A stretch of DNA of 64,000 bases from an uncultured bacterium (GTDB lineage Bacteria; Nitrospirota; Thermodesulfovibrionia; Thermodesulfovibrionales; Dissulfurispiraceae): assembly GCA_937949555.1 (NCBI GenBank), contig CALEDV010000063.1, positions 1-64,000 of the forward strand, read 5' to 3'. Below are positions 36,920 through 45,442 of the stretch, one piece after another. Both the position numbers and the translations under genes were made by a program. Position 1 is the stretch's first letter. Each line of letters opens with the position of its first letter. The notes beneath the pieces are model-generated. The model saw only the letters and a list, made by a program, of their open reading frames with translations. It had not been told where the DNA came from and searched no databases.

Positions 36920-38377
36920 ATGAAATATACAGATCTCTACAAAAAAATACCTTACGTAAACTCCCTCAACACAAGGCTTATTACAATAATGCTTTTCCTG
37001 AGTTTTATCATGATATCAGCATTGTTGCTCATATATTCAAGCTCTGAAAAGGCGCTGTCAAGGGAGATAGAGAAACAGACAAGTGACCTCACTAAGGCAA
37101 TACAGATTGGGGTAGAAGAGGTAACCTCCTCAGGTTTAACTGATGAGGCAAGGCTTGCAAATTACCTCAAGGAACTCAATACAAAGGGGATAAAAGAGAT
37201 CTCTATCATAAGCAATGCCGATGAGATTGTGGCAAGCACTATTCCATCAAAGATAGGCCAGCCCCTTACTCACAAGAGAAAGGAGCTAATAATAAAGGCA
37301 GAACTCGGGGAGCCAGTCTCAGAGGAAGGCAGTGCATATAATGTTATATTGCCTGTAATTGCAGGCAATACACAGTATGGATACATACATTTGAAGGTGA
37401 ACAAGGACGATCTCAATAAGCTTATGCAACAAAATACAATCAAGAGGATAACTGCAGCCTTGATTGTCTTTGGAATCGGGATAGTGCTCACAGTGATCCT
37501 TTCAAAACATTACACCAGGCCAATTAAACAGATAGCCAATGCCACTGTAAGGGTGGCAGCAGGGGATTTAAACCAGCACATTAATGTAATGGGTAATGAT
37601 GAAATTGCCTTGATGGCAGAGAACTTCAACCACATGGTAACAAAACTTAAAGAAATGAGGAGCCTTGAGGAAAGACTGAGAGAGGCAGAACACCTCTCAG
37701 CCCTTGGACAACTCTCCCGTACTATTGCCCATGAGATAAGAAATCCGCTGAACTTTATTAACCTAAGCATTGAGTATATGGAGACCAAATACCCCCCACA
37801 GGATGATGCCAACAGACAGAAATACCTCAGTTTGATCAGTGGCATTAAACAGGAGGTACAGAGGCTAAACAAGCTTGTGAGTGATTTTCTTGACTATAGC
37901 CGTCCTATGAAACTCCACCTCACTGATGTAAACATCAGATACATCCTTGATGACATTATAGCCTTAATCTGGGCAAAGGCAGAGGTAGAGCAGATCCAAA
38001 TCAAACGGGAAGATCTTGAAACAGCACAACTAAAAATTGATATTGAGTTGTTCAAATCATGCCTGATGAATGTCATAGCTAACTCCTTTCAGGCTATGTC
38101 AGAAAATCCGCCAGAGCGTAGAACCCTTACACTGAAGACTATTAAAGAGGGTGATTTCTTTGTGATATCTATTATAGATTCAGGGGTTGGCATTGGAGAT
38201 GATAGTATAGGCAAGGTATTTGAACCCTTCTTCTCTATGAAACAGGGCGGTTTAGGACTTGGTTTGTCGATGACAAAAAGGGTAATTGAGGAACACGATG
38301 GAAACATAGAGATTACAAGCAAGCTTGGCAAGGGCACCGAGGTGCGTCTAATGCTGCCAATGGCTTCAGATACATAA
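36920..38377 (+). CDS. Membrane sensor histidine kinase of an NtrC-type pair
   Basis: This 485-residue sensor has two membrane helices (about 20-42 and 175-195) around a 130-residue extracytoplasmic sensing domain. A HAMP domain (about 195-250), a HisKA domain with H271 in AHEIRNPLNFINLS, and an ATPase domain (DSGVGIG, GGLGLGLSMTKRV) follow. The sigma-54 response regulator encoded 63 bases downstream is its evident partner. The signal is unknown. Confidence 0.92.
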   Translation: MKYTDLYKKIPYVNSLNTRLITIMLFLSFIMISALLLIYSSSEKALSREIEKQTSDLTKAIQIGVEEVTSSGLTDEARLANYLKELNTKGIKEISIISNADEIVASTIPSKIGQPLTHKRKELIIKAELGEPVSEEGSAYNVILPVIAGNTQYGYIHLKVNKDDLNKLMQQNTIKRITAALIVFGIGIVLTVILSKHYTRPIKQIANATVRVAAGDLNQHINVMGNDEIALMAENFNHMVTKLKEMRSLEERLREAEHLSALGQLSRTIAHEIRNPLNFINLSIEYMETKYPPQDDANRQKYLSLISGIKQEVQRLNKLVSDFLDYSRPMKLHLTDVNIRYILDDIIALIWAKAEVEQIQIKREDLETAQLKIDIELFKSCLMNVIANSFQAMSENPPERRTLTLKTIKEGDFFVISIIDSGVGIGDDSIGKVFEPFFSMKQGGLGLGLSMTKRVIEEHDGNIEITSKLGKGTEVRLMLPMASDT

Positions 38378-38440
38378 CAGATGCTTGCTGTATAATAATA
38401 TGCTTTTGGACTTATTAAGGGTTAGAGAAAAGGGGAGGCA

Positions 38441-39826
38441 ATGTCGGTAATAATCGTAACCGATGACGAGCGGCCACAGAGGGAGATAATAAGGGACATC
38501 CTTCAGGACGAGGGGCATGAGGTGCACACCGCAGGTTCTGCTGAGGAGTGCCTCCAACTCAGCAGGAAACTCTTACCTGACATAGTCATTACAGACCTCA
38601 AGATGGGGAAGATGACAGGCATAGACCTTCTGGAGGAACTTCAAAGGCAGGAACCCGTTCCCTCCGTGATAATTATGACTGCCTATGGGACAATCAACTC
38701 GGCAGTTGAGGCAATGAAAAAGGGTGCCTTTGACTATTTGTCTAAACCCCTTGATAGGGATAGCATAATACTTACAGTTAAAAAGGCCGCAGAGAGGATG
38801 AGCCTTTTAAAGGAAAATATAAAGCTCAAAGAGGCGCTCATTGATCGCTTTAGAATGGACGGTATTGTTGGACGGTCAAAAAAGATGCAGTACCTCATTG
38901 ATATAGCTAAAAAGGCAGCCCCTACAAATGTGACAGTCTTAATTTACGGTGAAACTGGCACGGGCAAGGAATTGATGGCAAAGGCGATTCACTACAATAG
39001 CATGAGGAGTAAAGGGCCCTTTGTAGCGGTTAATTGTGCAGCCATACCAGAGAACCTCATAGAAAGTGAACTCTTTGGTTATGAGCCGGGGGCCTTTACA
39101 GGGGCAATGCACCGGAAGATAGGGCTTTTTGAATCATCCGACAAAGGGAGCCTGTTTCTCGATGAGATCGGAGACCTTCCTTTGATGATGCAGACCAAAT
39201 TACTAAGGGTACTGCAGGACAAAGAGATAAGAAGACTCGGGGGCAAGGAATCAATAAAGGTTGATAACAGGATCATTGCAGCAACAAACAAGGATTTATC
39301 TAAAGAGGTAGCTCAGGGGAGGTTTAGGGAAGATCTTTACTATAGGCTAAGGGTCGTTACTATTGCATTGCCTTCGCTTAGGGAAAGGATTGAAGATTTA
39401 TCGGCTTTGGCATCCTATTTTATAGATAAATACAACAGGGAATTCAACAAGTCAATCAAGGGACTGACCCAAGAAGCCCTGAAGACAATGCATAACTATG
39501 CCTGGCCTGGCAATATCAGACAACTGGAATTTATAATTGAAAGGGCTGTCTTGATGTCTGAAAATACAATGATAGGTATAGAGGACCTAAAGGAAGAACT
39601 CAAAGAAGAGCCTGTGTTTAAGGAACTTGACATCAACCTACCCTCAAAGGGTATCAATTTTGAAGCCCTTGAGAAAGAGCTCATTAGACAGGCGCTCGTA
39701 AAAAGCAACTATGTAGCAGCCAGGGCAGCTAAACTATTAGGCATGACCGATAAGACCTTCAGATACAGGTTGGAAAAGTATGAAATAACCCAATCTACAT
39801 CCTCAAATGGGGACACAAATACCTAA
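38441..39826 (+). CDS. NtrC-family sigma-54-dependent response regulator
   Basis: This 461-residue transcription activator has a receiver domain with D52 (VITDLKMGKMTG) and a sigma-54 AAA+ domain with GETGTGKE and the sigma-54 contact loop GAFTGA. A Fis-type helix-turn-helix (about 425-450; NYVAARAAKLLGMTDKTFRYRL) ends it. It should be phosphorylated by the preceding kinase and open sigma-54 promoters. A near-consensus sigma-54 site lies just downstream at 39922, before the lysine/alanine-rich protein gene, which is a candidate target. Confidence 0.93.
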   Translation: MSVIIVTDDERPQREIIRDILQDEGHEVHTAGSAEECLQLSRKLLPDIVITDLKMGKMTGIDLLEELQRQEPVPSVIIMTAYGTINSAVEAMKKGAFDYLSKPLDRDSIILTVKKAAERMSLLKENIKLKEALIDRFRMDGIVGRSKKMQYLIDIAKKAAPTNVTVLIYGETGTGKELMAKAIHYNSMRSKGPFVAVNCAAIPENLIESELFGYEPGAFTGAMHRKIGLFESSDKGSLFLDEIGDLPLMMQTKLLRVLQDKEIRRLGGKESIKVDNRIIAATNKDLSKEVAQGRFREDLYYRLRVVTIALPSLRERIEDLSALASYFIDKYNREFNKSIKGLTQEALKTMHNYAWPGNIRQLEFIIERAVLMSENTMIGIEDLKEELKEEPVFKELDINLPSKGINFEALEKELIRQALVKSNYVAARAAKLLGMTDKTFRYRLEKYEITQSTSSNGDTNT

Positions 39827-39833
39827 ATAGGGA

Positions 39834-39865
39834 AGTATCGTGCCACAGGGCATTGTTACGGTACT
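39834..39865. promoter_or_regulatory. Inverted repeat, possible activator site
   Basis: AGTATCGT and ACGGTACT form an imperfect inverted repeat 16 bases apart, about 90 bases upstream of the transcription start expected from the sigma-54-like site at 39922. That spacing suits an NtrC-type activator. However, TATCGTGCCACAGGGC also matches copy A of the MITE family, so this could be a repeat fragment. Confidence 0.3.
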
Positions 39866-39921
39866 ATTAAAAGTCAATGGAATCAGGCTCTTAAAAATAC
39901 TGAAGGAGGCGTTTCGTGATG

Positions 39922-39936
39922 TGGCACAGTTATTGA
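39922..39936 (+). promoter_or_regulatory. Near-consensus sigma-54 promoter
   Basis: TGGCAC, five bases, then TTGA matches the sigma-54 consensus TGGCAC-N5-TTGC except for the final C of the -12 box. It lies about 60 bases before the start of the lysine/alanine-rich protein and just after a sigma-54 activator gene. Confidence 0.45.
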
Positions 39937-39992
39937 CTGTATATAAGCATAAAAATTGGGGAATAAAATAAAAGATAAAGGAGGTGAAAAAA

Positions 39993-40256
39993 ATGAAGAG
40001 AATGATAGCACTTGTAGTTGCTCTCTTATTCGCTTTCGCACTTACTTCAGTGTCCTTTGCAGCAGATGCTCCTAAGGCAGATGCTCCTAAGGCTGATGCT
40101 CCTAAGGCTGATGCTCCTAAGGCTGATGCTAAGAAAGCAGATGCTCCTAAGGCTGATGCTAAGAAAGATGATGTAAAGAAAGAGAAGAAGGATAAGAAGG
40201 AAAAGAAGGATAAGAAAGAGAAGAAGGCTGAAGAGAAGAAAGAGGAAAAGAAATAA
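39993..40256 (+). CDS. Small secreted lysine/alanine-rich repeat protein
   Basis: This protein of about 87 residues has a clear signal peptide (MKRMIALVVALLFAFALTSV..FAA, cleavage about residue 24). The mature part consists only of ADAPK/ADAKK units and then KKEK/DKKEK units, so it is highly charged and disordered. The start is the ATG with AGGAGG eight bases upstream; a GTG three codons earlier overlaps that site. Such proteins are abundant in some anaerobes, but no function is known. A strong terminator follows. Confidence 0.8.
   Translation: MKRMIALVVALLFAFALTSVSFAADAPKADAPKADAPKADAPKADAKKADAPKADAKKDDVKKEKKDKKEKKDKKEKKAEEKKEEKK
40062..40167 (+). repeat. Tandem 15-bp coding repeat
   Basis: The unit GCTGATGCTCCTAAG, with a few single-base changes and an AAGAAA variant, is repeated in tandem within the lysine/alanine-rich protein gene. 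It encodes ADAPK or ADAKK. Confidence 0.85.
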
Positions 40257-40278
40257 TTATTCCTTTCCTGAATTTCAT

Positions 40279-40314
40279 AAAGGGGGCTGAACAAAATACT
40301 GTTAAGCCCCCTTT
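40279..40314 (+). terminator. Rho-independent terminator
   Basis: The stem AAAGGGGGCT / AGCCCCCTTT, extended by AACA/TGTT after one mismatch, lies 23 bases after the lysine/alanine-rich gene stop. The T-rich stretch after it is short. Confidence 0.75.
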
Positions 40315-40333
40315 GCATTTTATGGAGGTGCCA

Positions 40334-40669
40334 ATGAAAAGAACCCTATTTTTGTTGATATGTATCGCCTTGCTGGTGTCTTTAGCCCAAATAACCTGGG
40401 CTCAGGATAAGCAGCGGGTAAAGTTAAAGCATATAGCTGGTGAGGTGGCAGCTTACGATAACTCGATCAAGACCATGACCGTTAGGGGCAAAAGGATTGA
40501 GATATTGATAACCCTTGATGATAAGACCTCTATAAAGGCAAAAAGGGAATCAAGATCGGCTTCGGACATAAAAGTAGGTGATATGGTTGCAGTAAAATAC
40601 ATAGAATCAGAGGGCAGAAACATAGCAAGGATAATTGAGATAGAGATTGAAAATGCAGAAAAAAAGTAG
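40334..40669 (+). CDS. Small exported protein, DUF5666-like fold
   Basis: This protein of about 111 residues has a signal peptide (about 1-22, ending in ITWAQ). The mature domain reads as an OB-like barrel (AGEVAAYDNSIKTMTVRGKRIEILI...IKVGDMVAVKYIESEGRNIA), the pattern seen in DUF5666 and similar periplasmic proteins. Function unknown. GGAGG sits at a good distance before the ATG at 40334. Confidence 0.72.
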   Translation: MKRTLFLLICIALLVSLAQITWAQDKQRVKLKHIAGEVAAYDNSIKTMTVRGKRIEILITLDDKTSIKAKRESRSASDIKVGDMVAVKYIESEGRNIARIIEIEIENAEKK

Positions 40670-40855
40670 TTCTATTGCAGGGCAAACTAATAGTATAATT
40701 ATAAGAATGTGCATCCTTTTTTTAGTTAGCAAAGACAAAACCATAATATCAATGAATAAAAAGACCCTATTGGCATTTTACATCCCCCTTTTTTCTGTCT
40801 TCTTATCATTGCCAATATGTTTGCATATAAACCCCACTCTTAGAGGTGTCCTGCC

Positions 40856-42247
40856 TTGAAGAAACCCTGGGCTGGAAGGTTTCAAGAAAGAACCGCAAAG
40901 ATTGTAGAGACCTATACTGAATCCATATCCTTTGACCAAAGATTATGGAAATATGATATACAAGGCAGTATTGCCCATGCAAAGATGCTCGCTAAACAGG
41001 GAATTATTGACCCCACAGAGGGCAAAAAAATAGTCAGGGGGTTGAGAAAGATCTACAGGTCTATTGAGAAAGGCGAATTTGTATTCTCAAAGGAGCTTGA
41101 AGACATACACATGAATATTGAAGCAGCTCTCATCAGGGAAATAGGTGAGACAGGTGCCAAACTTCATACAGCAAGGTCCAGAAACGATCAGATAGCCCTT
41201 GACCTCAGGATGCTCCTCCGAGAGGAGACCAAAAATATAATCACCAAGCTGAGAGACCTAATCTCCCTTATTATTGACCTCTGTAATAGGCATATTGATG
41301 TAATTATGCCCGGTTATACTCATACTCAAAGGGCACAACCAGTGCTCCTGTCCCATCATCTACTATGCTATGCCAATATGTTTTTAAGGGACTCTGAAAG
41401 ATTCAAGGATTCCCTAAAGAGGATAAATGTCCTGCCCTTAGGTGCCTGTGCCCTTGCAGGCACCTCGCTTCCTATAGACCGCAAGTATGTCGCAAAGATA
41501 CTCGGATTTAGTTCCCTTTCAATAAACAGCATGGATTCTGTCTCTGACAGGGATTTTGTAGTTGAATTTATATCAAATGCCGCAATATTTATGATGCATA
41601 TCTCAAGGCTTGCCGAAGAGCTTATCCTTTGGTCAAGCACAGAGTTTGGGTTTATAGAAATCTCGGACTCCTTTACCACAGGCTCAAGCATAATGCCGCA
41701 AAAGAAGAATCCCGATGTTGCGGAACTGATGAGAGGTAAAACAGGCAGGATTTACGGTAATCTTGTGAATATACTTACGATGATGAAGGCGCTGCCAATG
41801 ACCTATAACAGAGACATGCAGGAAGATAAGATTCCACTTTTTGATACCCTTGATACAGTGAAAATGACCCTTGAGACACTTATTCAGATGCTGCCAGAGA
41901 TAACATTTAATTCTGCCAAGATGACCTCTGTGTCAGGGCAAGGCTTTGCTACTGCAACAGATATTGCGGAATATCTCGTTGGCAAAGGCATTGCTTTTAG
42001 AAGGGCCCATGAAATAACAGGCAGGATTGTGCATTATTGTATAAAAAACAAAAAGGACCTTTGTGAGCTCTCTATGGAGGAGTTTCATCAATTTGCGGAG
42101 GTCTTTGATGAGGAGATATTTAGACGTTTAAGCCCCGAGAGTTCTGTGTTAGGAAGATTATCTGAGGGAGGCGCATCTCCACAACAGGTGCGGTCACAAA
42201 TAGAACACTTCACAAGAAAACTCCTAAGAAAGAAACGAGCTGTCTGA
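40856..42247 (+). CDS. argH: Argininosuccinate lyase
   Basis: This 463-residue enzyme splits argininosuccinate into arginine and fumarate, the last step of arginine synthesis. The superfamily signature GSSIMPQKKNPDVAELMRG is intact, and LHTARSRNDQIALD and PGYTHTQRAQPV are ArgH-specific. The start is a TTG (40856), since the typical KKPWAGRF begins there. It is the last plus-strand gene before the magnetosome region. Confidence 0.95.
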   Translation: MKKPWAGRFQERTAKIVETYTESISFDQRLWKYDIQGSIAHAKMLAKQGIIDPTEGKKIVRGLRKIYRSIEKGEFVFSKELEDIHMNIEAALIREIGETGAKLHTARSRNDQIALDLRMLLREETKNIITKLRDLISLIIDLCNRHIDVIMPGYTHTQRAQPVLLSHHLLCYANMFLRDSERFKDSLKRINVLPLGACALAGTSLPIDRKYVAKILGFSSLSINSMDSVSDRDFVVEFISNAAIFMMHISRLAEELILWSSTEFGFIEISDSFTTGSSIMPQKKNPDVAELMRGKTGRIYGNLVNILTMMKALPMTYNRDMQEDKIPLFDTLDTVKMTLETLIQMLPEITFNSAKMTSVSGQGFATATDIAEYLVGKGIAFRRAHEITGRIVHYCIKNKKDLCELSMEEFHQFAEVFDEEIFRRLSPESSVLGRLSEGGASPQQVRSQIEHFTRKLLRKKRAV

Positions 42248-42320
42248 TTACTTATTCTCCTGCAACCTGTAAACACGATTACTGTTCAGGCAAATTAAAT
42301 AAACAGGGGACTAAGTCCTT

Positions 42321-42525
42321 AAATTGCCGATAGGAGTAAAGAGGGTGTGCTGAAAAGGCTTTATTGCCACACCTTTTTACAAGGCCTTTGGACCCTCACA
42401 AATAATGCTATTTCAATCACCTCTTGGTGACTGAATGAGTTATGGCCCTTTTTAATAAACCCTGTGGCAGTATAAAGGCTTTCAGGCATGCCCTCTTACT
42501 CCTTACAGGTTTCTATCGGCAATTT
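42321..42525. repeat. MITE-like inverted-repeat element, copy C (best preserved)
   Basis: It has perfect 13-bp terminal inverted repeats (AAATTGCCGATAG / CTATCGGCAATTT) and no coding capacity. GGACTAAGTC occurs on both sides, at 42308-42317 and 42526-42535, which may be a target-site duplication. Beneath the termini the two arms stay related for about 60 bases. It fills the 317-base gap between argH and the first gene of the magnetosome region, where I see nothing else. Confidence 0.75.
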
Positions 42526-42565
42526 GGACTAAGTCTAATGACTTGACTTAATCCCCTATTGTAAG

Positions 42566-42673
42566 TTACTCCTTATTGCTCAATGCCTTATCCAAAATCC
42601 AGAGCACAACAGGCACTACTACGAATCCCATAATACCGCCAAAACCCTTAAACCCGAATACCTTGCAACCCAT
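42566..42673 (-). CDS. 35-residue glycine-rich membrane peptide
   Basis: This very small gene has a strong ribosome site (AGGAGGTG) before its ATG. The product MGCKVFGFKGFGGIMGF is followed by a hydrophobic helix (VVVPVVLWIL) and a charged end (DKALSNKE), so it is a single-pass membrane peptide with a glycine/phenylalanine-rich N terminus. It lies 49 bases downstream of the 81-residue gene and probably shares its sigma-54 promoter. I recognise no family. Confidence 0.6.
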   Translation of the reverse strand: MGCKVFGFKGFGGIMGFVVVPVVLWILDKALSNKE

Positions 42674-42722
42674 CTTACACCTCCTTTCTTGTCCCTTTGG
42701 TAACTACCAAGTCTTTCTTTGA

Positions 42723-42968
42723 TTACTTTGTTTCTGCTGATAACTCCTTCAGGTGGTTGTTTATCATATCCAACTCCGACTGAAGGATTGCTGCCCTGTT
42801 TTGTAGTGCTTGCCTCTGCAACTCTTTATCAACTATGCCCTTTTGCATTGATGTGCCATACAGGACCTTGCAGATGCCGCCTCCTAATCCAATTCCTCTG
42901 TTATCAATGTCTGTCAGAGAGTCAATGGCTCCTCTTATTTTACCTGCCCTAAATCCTCCCCTTGGCAT
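42723..42968 (-). CDS. 81-residue protein, DUF5320-like
   Basis: The N terminus is glycine/arginine-rich (MPRGGFRAGKIRG). The C terminus is a short coiled coil (LQNRAAILQSELDMINNHLKELS). This two-part layout resembles DUF5320-type proteins, whose role is unknown. The ribosome site AAAGGAGG is strong. It is the first gene after a sigma-54 activator and is preceded by a good sigma-54 promoter at 43028-43043. Confidence 0.7.
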   Translation of the reverse strand: MPRGGFRAGKIRGAIDSLTDIDNRGIGLGGGICKVLYGTSMQKGIVDKELQRQALQNRAAILQSELDMINNHLKELSAETK

Positions 42969-43027
42969 ATCATCACCTCCTTTAAGTTTTTTCCTTTTAG
43001 TAGCCTCATCCTCTATGACATCATAAA

Positions 43028-43043
43028 AGCATATACTATGCCA
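43028..43043 (-). promoter_or_regulatory. Sigma-54 promoter of the small-protein pair
   Basis: On the minus strand TGGCATA, four bases, then ATGCT keeps both invariant doublets (GG and GC, ten bases apart) and most of TGGCACG-N4-TTGCW. The predicted leader is about 50 bases. The site lies between a sigma-54 activator gene and the two small genes. Confidence 0.65.
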
Positions 43044-43143
43044 AACAGGATTTGACTAAGAGAGATGTCAAGATGTAGCTTGTTGTTATAGAGGGTAAAA
43101 CTTTATAGCTTATTGTAAATCAGGGGGTTTGATATTGATAAAA

Positions 43144-43166
43144 GACAAAATTGTCCTTAGACAATT
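43144..43166. promoter_or_regulatory. GACAA/TTGTC inverted repeats, enhancer candidate
   Basis: GACAA-AA-TTGTC overlaps AATTGTC-CTTA-GACAATT, giving interlocked inverted repeats about 140 bases upstream of the expected sigma-54 start. This is a normal place for an activator site. On the minus strand it could instead be a weak terminator of the activator gene, because T-rich sequence follows. Confidence 0.4.
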
Positions 43167-43234
43167 ATCAAGGAAGGTGTAATTAGTATCAATAATGCAA
43201 CATATGGCTTACTGCCCTGTGCAAAATTGCAATG

Positions 43235-44590
43235 CTATTTTAAGATAGATTGCCCTTTGATGCCCAACTTTTGTAATTTTCTAAATAAAGTTGTTCTATG
43301 GATGCCAAGAGACCTTGCAGTATTGCTGAGGTTGTTGTCGTGTTTTTTGAGTGCCTGTAGTAGTGCATTTGCCTCTATTAAGTTTTTGAATGTCCTGTAG
43401 TCAGTAATTGTATCAGTAAAATCCCTCTTGCCTTTAAGTTTATCAGGCAGGTGATTTATTGCGATATTGCCTGCCTTGCATAGTATGAAGCAGTTTTCAA
43501 TCACATTTTCAAGCTCCCTGATATTGCCTGGCCAGTCATAGGCAAATAATAGAGAAAGCGCCTCTGGCTCAATACCTTGAATGGATCTATTGTGGGTTAT
43601 GTTGAATTTACCAATGAATTTCTCTACAAGCAAGGGTATGTCTTCTTTTCTGTTTCTCAAGGGAGGAAGCTCAACAGGCACTACATTTAGCCTGTAGTAG
43701 AGGTCTTCACGAAACTCTCCCTTTTTAATCATTTCAGTTAGATATCTTGATGTGGCTGATATGACCCTTACATCAGCAATCTCAGATTTCACAGCGCCTA
43801 AGGGTTCGTATGTGCGTTCTTGCAACACACGAAGTAATTTTACCTGTAGCGCTGGGCTAATATCTCCAATCTCATCAAGGAATAGTGTCCCTCCTCCAGC
43901 TAAGGCAAAGCGACCAGGCTTGTCTTTATTAGCGCCGGTAAATGCGCCTGCCTTGTATCCAAAGAGTTCTGATTCAAGGAGTGAGTCAGGTAGGGCAGCG
44001 CAGTTTACTGCGATAAAGGATTCCTTAGCTCTTGGGCTCATTGAGTGAATAGTCTTCGCCAAAAGTTCCTTGCCTGTACCTGTCTCTCCAAAGATTAATA
44101 CTGTGCTTGGACTTTCAGCAATTGCGGGCAATACATCAAAGAGCCTATGCATAAAGGGATTTCTACTCGCTATATCGCCAAAGCGAATAATGCCCATCAC
44201 TTGACCTCTTAGGGTCTCTATCTCAGAGATGTCCCTAAAGGTCTCTACGGCGCCAATCAGTGAATTATTAGCGTCAAACAGCTGGGCGGTTGTGAGGTTA
44301 ATAGGCACTCGGTCTCCCCTCACATTGATGATGAAGGCGGTCTTACCAATTATCGGCTTGCCCGTTTGAAGGGTCTCCTTTAAGGCACAATTATCATTGC
44401 ACAGACTTGATCGAAAGACCTCCGAGCATCGCTGATTAATTGCATTTTGCTTTGATATGCCTGTGATAATCTCAGCAGCACGGTTGAAAAAGGTAATCCT
44501 CCAGTTTAAATCCACCGTAAAGACACCTTCGGATATGCTCTCAAGGATTGCCTCAAAGAATGTCTTGTCAGACAGATGGAGATGGGTCAT
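43235..44590 (-). CDS. Sigma-54 activator with Cys-containing PAS sensor domain
   Basis: This 451-residue regulator has an N-terminal PAS domain (about 10-125) that holds a cysteine group (C55, C64, C68). A sigma-54 AAA+ domain with GETGTGKE and the GAFTGA loop, and a Fis-type helix-turn-helix near the end (NNLSNTARSLGIHRTTLFRKL) follow. There is no receiver, so it senses its signal directly; the cysteines could bind metal, an iron-sulfur cluster or react to redox change. It follows the DtxR gene and precedes a sigma-54 promoter, so it likely drives the two small genes downstream. Confidence 0.88.
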   Translation of the reverse strand: MTHLHLSDKTFFEAILESISEGVFTVDLNWRITFFNRAAEIITGISKQNAINQRCSEVFRSSLCNDNCALKETLQTGKPIIGKTAFIINVRGDRVPINLTTAQLFDANNSLIGAVETFRDISEIETLRGQVMGIIRFGDIASRNPFMHRLFDVLPAIAESPSTVLIFGETGTGKELLAKTIHSMSPRAKESFIAVNCAALPDSLLESELFGYKAGAFTGANKDKPGRFALAGGGTLFLDEIGDISPALQVKLLRVLQERTYEPLGAVKSEIADVRVISATSRYLTEMIKKGEFREDLYYRLNVVPVELPPLRNRKEDIPLLVEKFIGKFNITHNRSIQGIEPEALSLLFAYDWPGNIRELENVIENCFILCKAGNIAINHLPDKLKGKRDFTDTITDYRTFKNLIEANALLQALKKHDNNLSNTARSLGIHRTTLFRKLQKLGIKGQSILK

Positions 44591-44635
44591 TTTGTAAAGA
44601 AATAATTGGTTTTGTTAATTAGTGATAAGATTAGG

Positions 44636-45376
44636 CTATTTCCCCATAATCTTACACCAAAGACTTTTCTTTTGCTTTGTAAGAGAGGGCTCTGTCTTAT
44701 GTGCATCAGACTTACTTCCCTGTATCCGCCAAACAGTGATGTTTTTGGCAATATCCTCATCAATTGCCACATTAGCCCCCTCACATTCAACCACATAGGC
44801 AGGGTAGGTCTGATGAAGCTTGATAATTGCCCCTGGTCGCACCTGTAAGCCATTTAACTTGTGCATCTCCTCATCATTTCCACTGTTTATATAGGCAATA
44901 CGACCTGACTGACCAATCCTCATATCAGATAGATGCATCACAGAGCTCTCAACGGTCTTTACAGCCTTTAAACAGCAATCACCAGGTGGGATGGGTAGTC
45001 CATGGGGACATTCTTTGGGATGTCCAAGCATGGTGCAGATACTGTTTATCAACTCCTCAGTAAGGGTATGCTCAAACTCACAGGCACCCTTTTCGAAGTC
45101 CTTGCTCATTCCCATTGCATCAAAGAGGAGCCTTTCGGCTAACCTGTGTGCCCTTACTATCCTCCTTGCAAGCGCCTCGCCCTTTTCAGTGAAGGATACC
45201 TCTTTTTTGTCCTCTAAAAGGGTTATCAGCTCTTCGTTTATGAGCCTTTGAAGTATCTCCTCCTTATAATCATCGCCAAAGGCATCAACAAGCTTTGCCT
45301 TTGACATATTGTTGTTTTCTTTCATATACCACAGGGCTTCAAGGTATTCATCCATATCAACTTTATCTTTCATCAT
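44636..45376 (-). CDS. DtxR/MntR-type metal regulator with FeoA-like C-terminal domain
   Basis: This 246-residue protein has a winged-helix DNA-binding domain (about 1-65) and the DtxR dimerisation/metal-site region (about 70-145, with ARRIVRAHRLAERLL and FEHTLTEELINSIC...GHPKECPHG). A FeoA/SH3-like domain (about 155-230) follows. Such regulators repress iron- or manganese-uptake genes when the metal is plentiful. It lies 66 bases downstream of feoB on the same strand, so it probably controls iron import in this locus. Confidence 0.88.
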   Translation of the reverse strand: MMKDKVDMDEYLEALWYMKENNNMSKAKLVDAFGDDYKEEILQRLINEELITLLEDKKEVSFTEKGEALARRIVRAHRLAERLLFDAMGMSKDFEKGACEFEHTLTEELINSICTMLGHPKECPHGLPIPPGDCCLKAVKTVESSVMHLSDMRIGQSGRIAYINSGNDEEMHKLNGLQVRPGAIIKLHQTYPAYVVECEGANVAIDEDIAKNITVWRIQGSKSDAHKTEPSLTKQKKSLWCKIMGK

Positions 45377-45442
45377 TAAAGCCTCCCTTTTGTCATTTCT
45401 CCCTTATTGAAGATGGTCATGGGGTGTTTCCATGCTTTATTC

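Noticed and set aside
39803-40318. 171-codon minus-strand frame with an ALGASALGASA repeat
   Set aside because: The repeat is the reverse complement of the ADAPK coding repeat; the plus-strand gene has the ribosome site and signal peptide.
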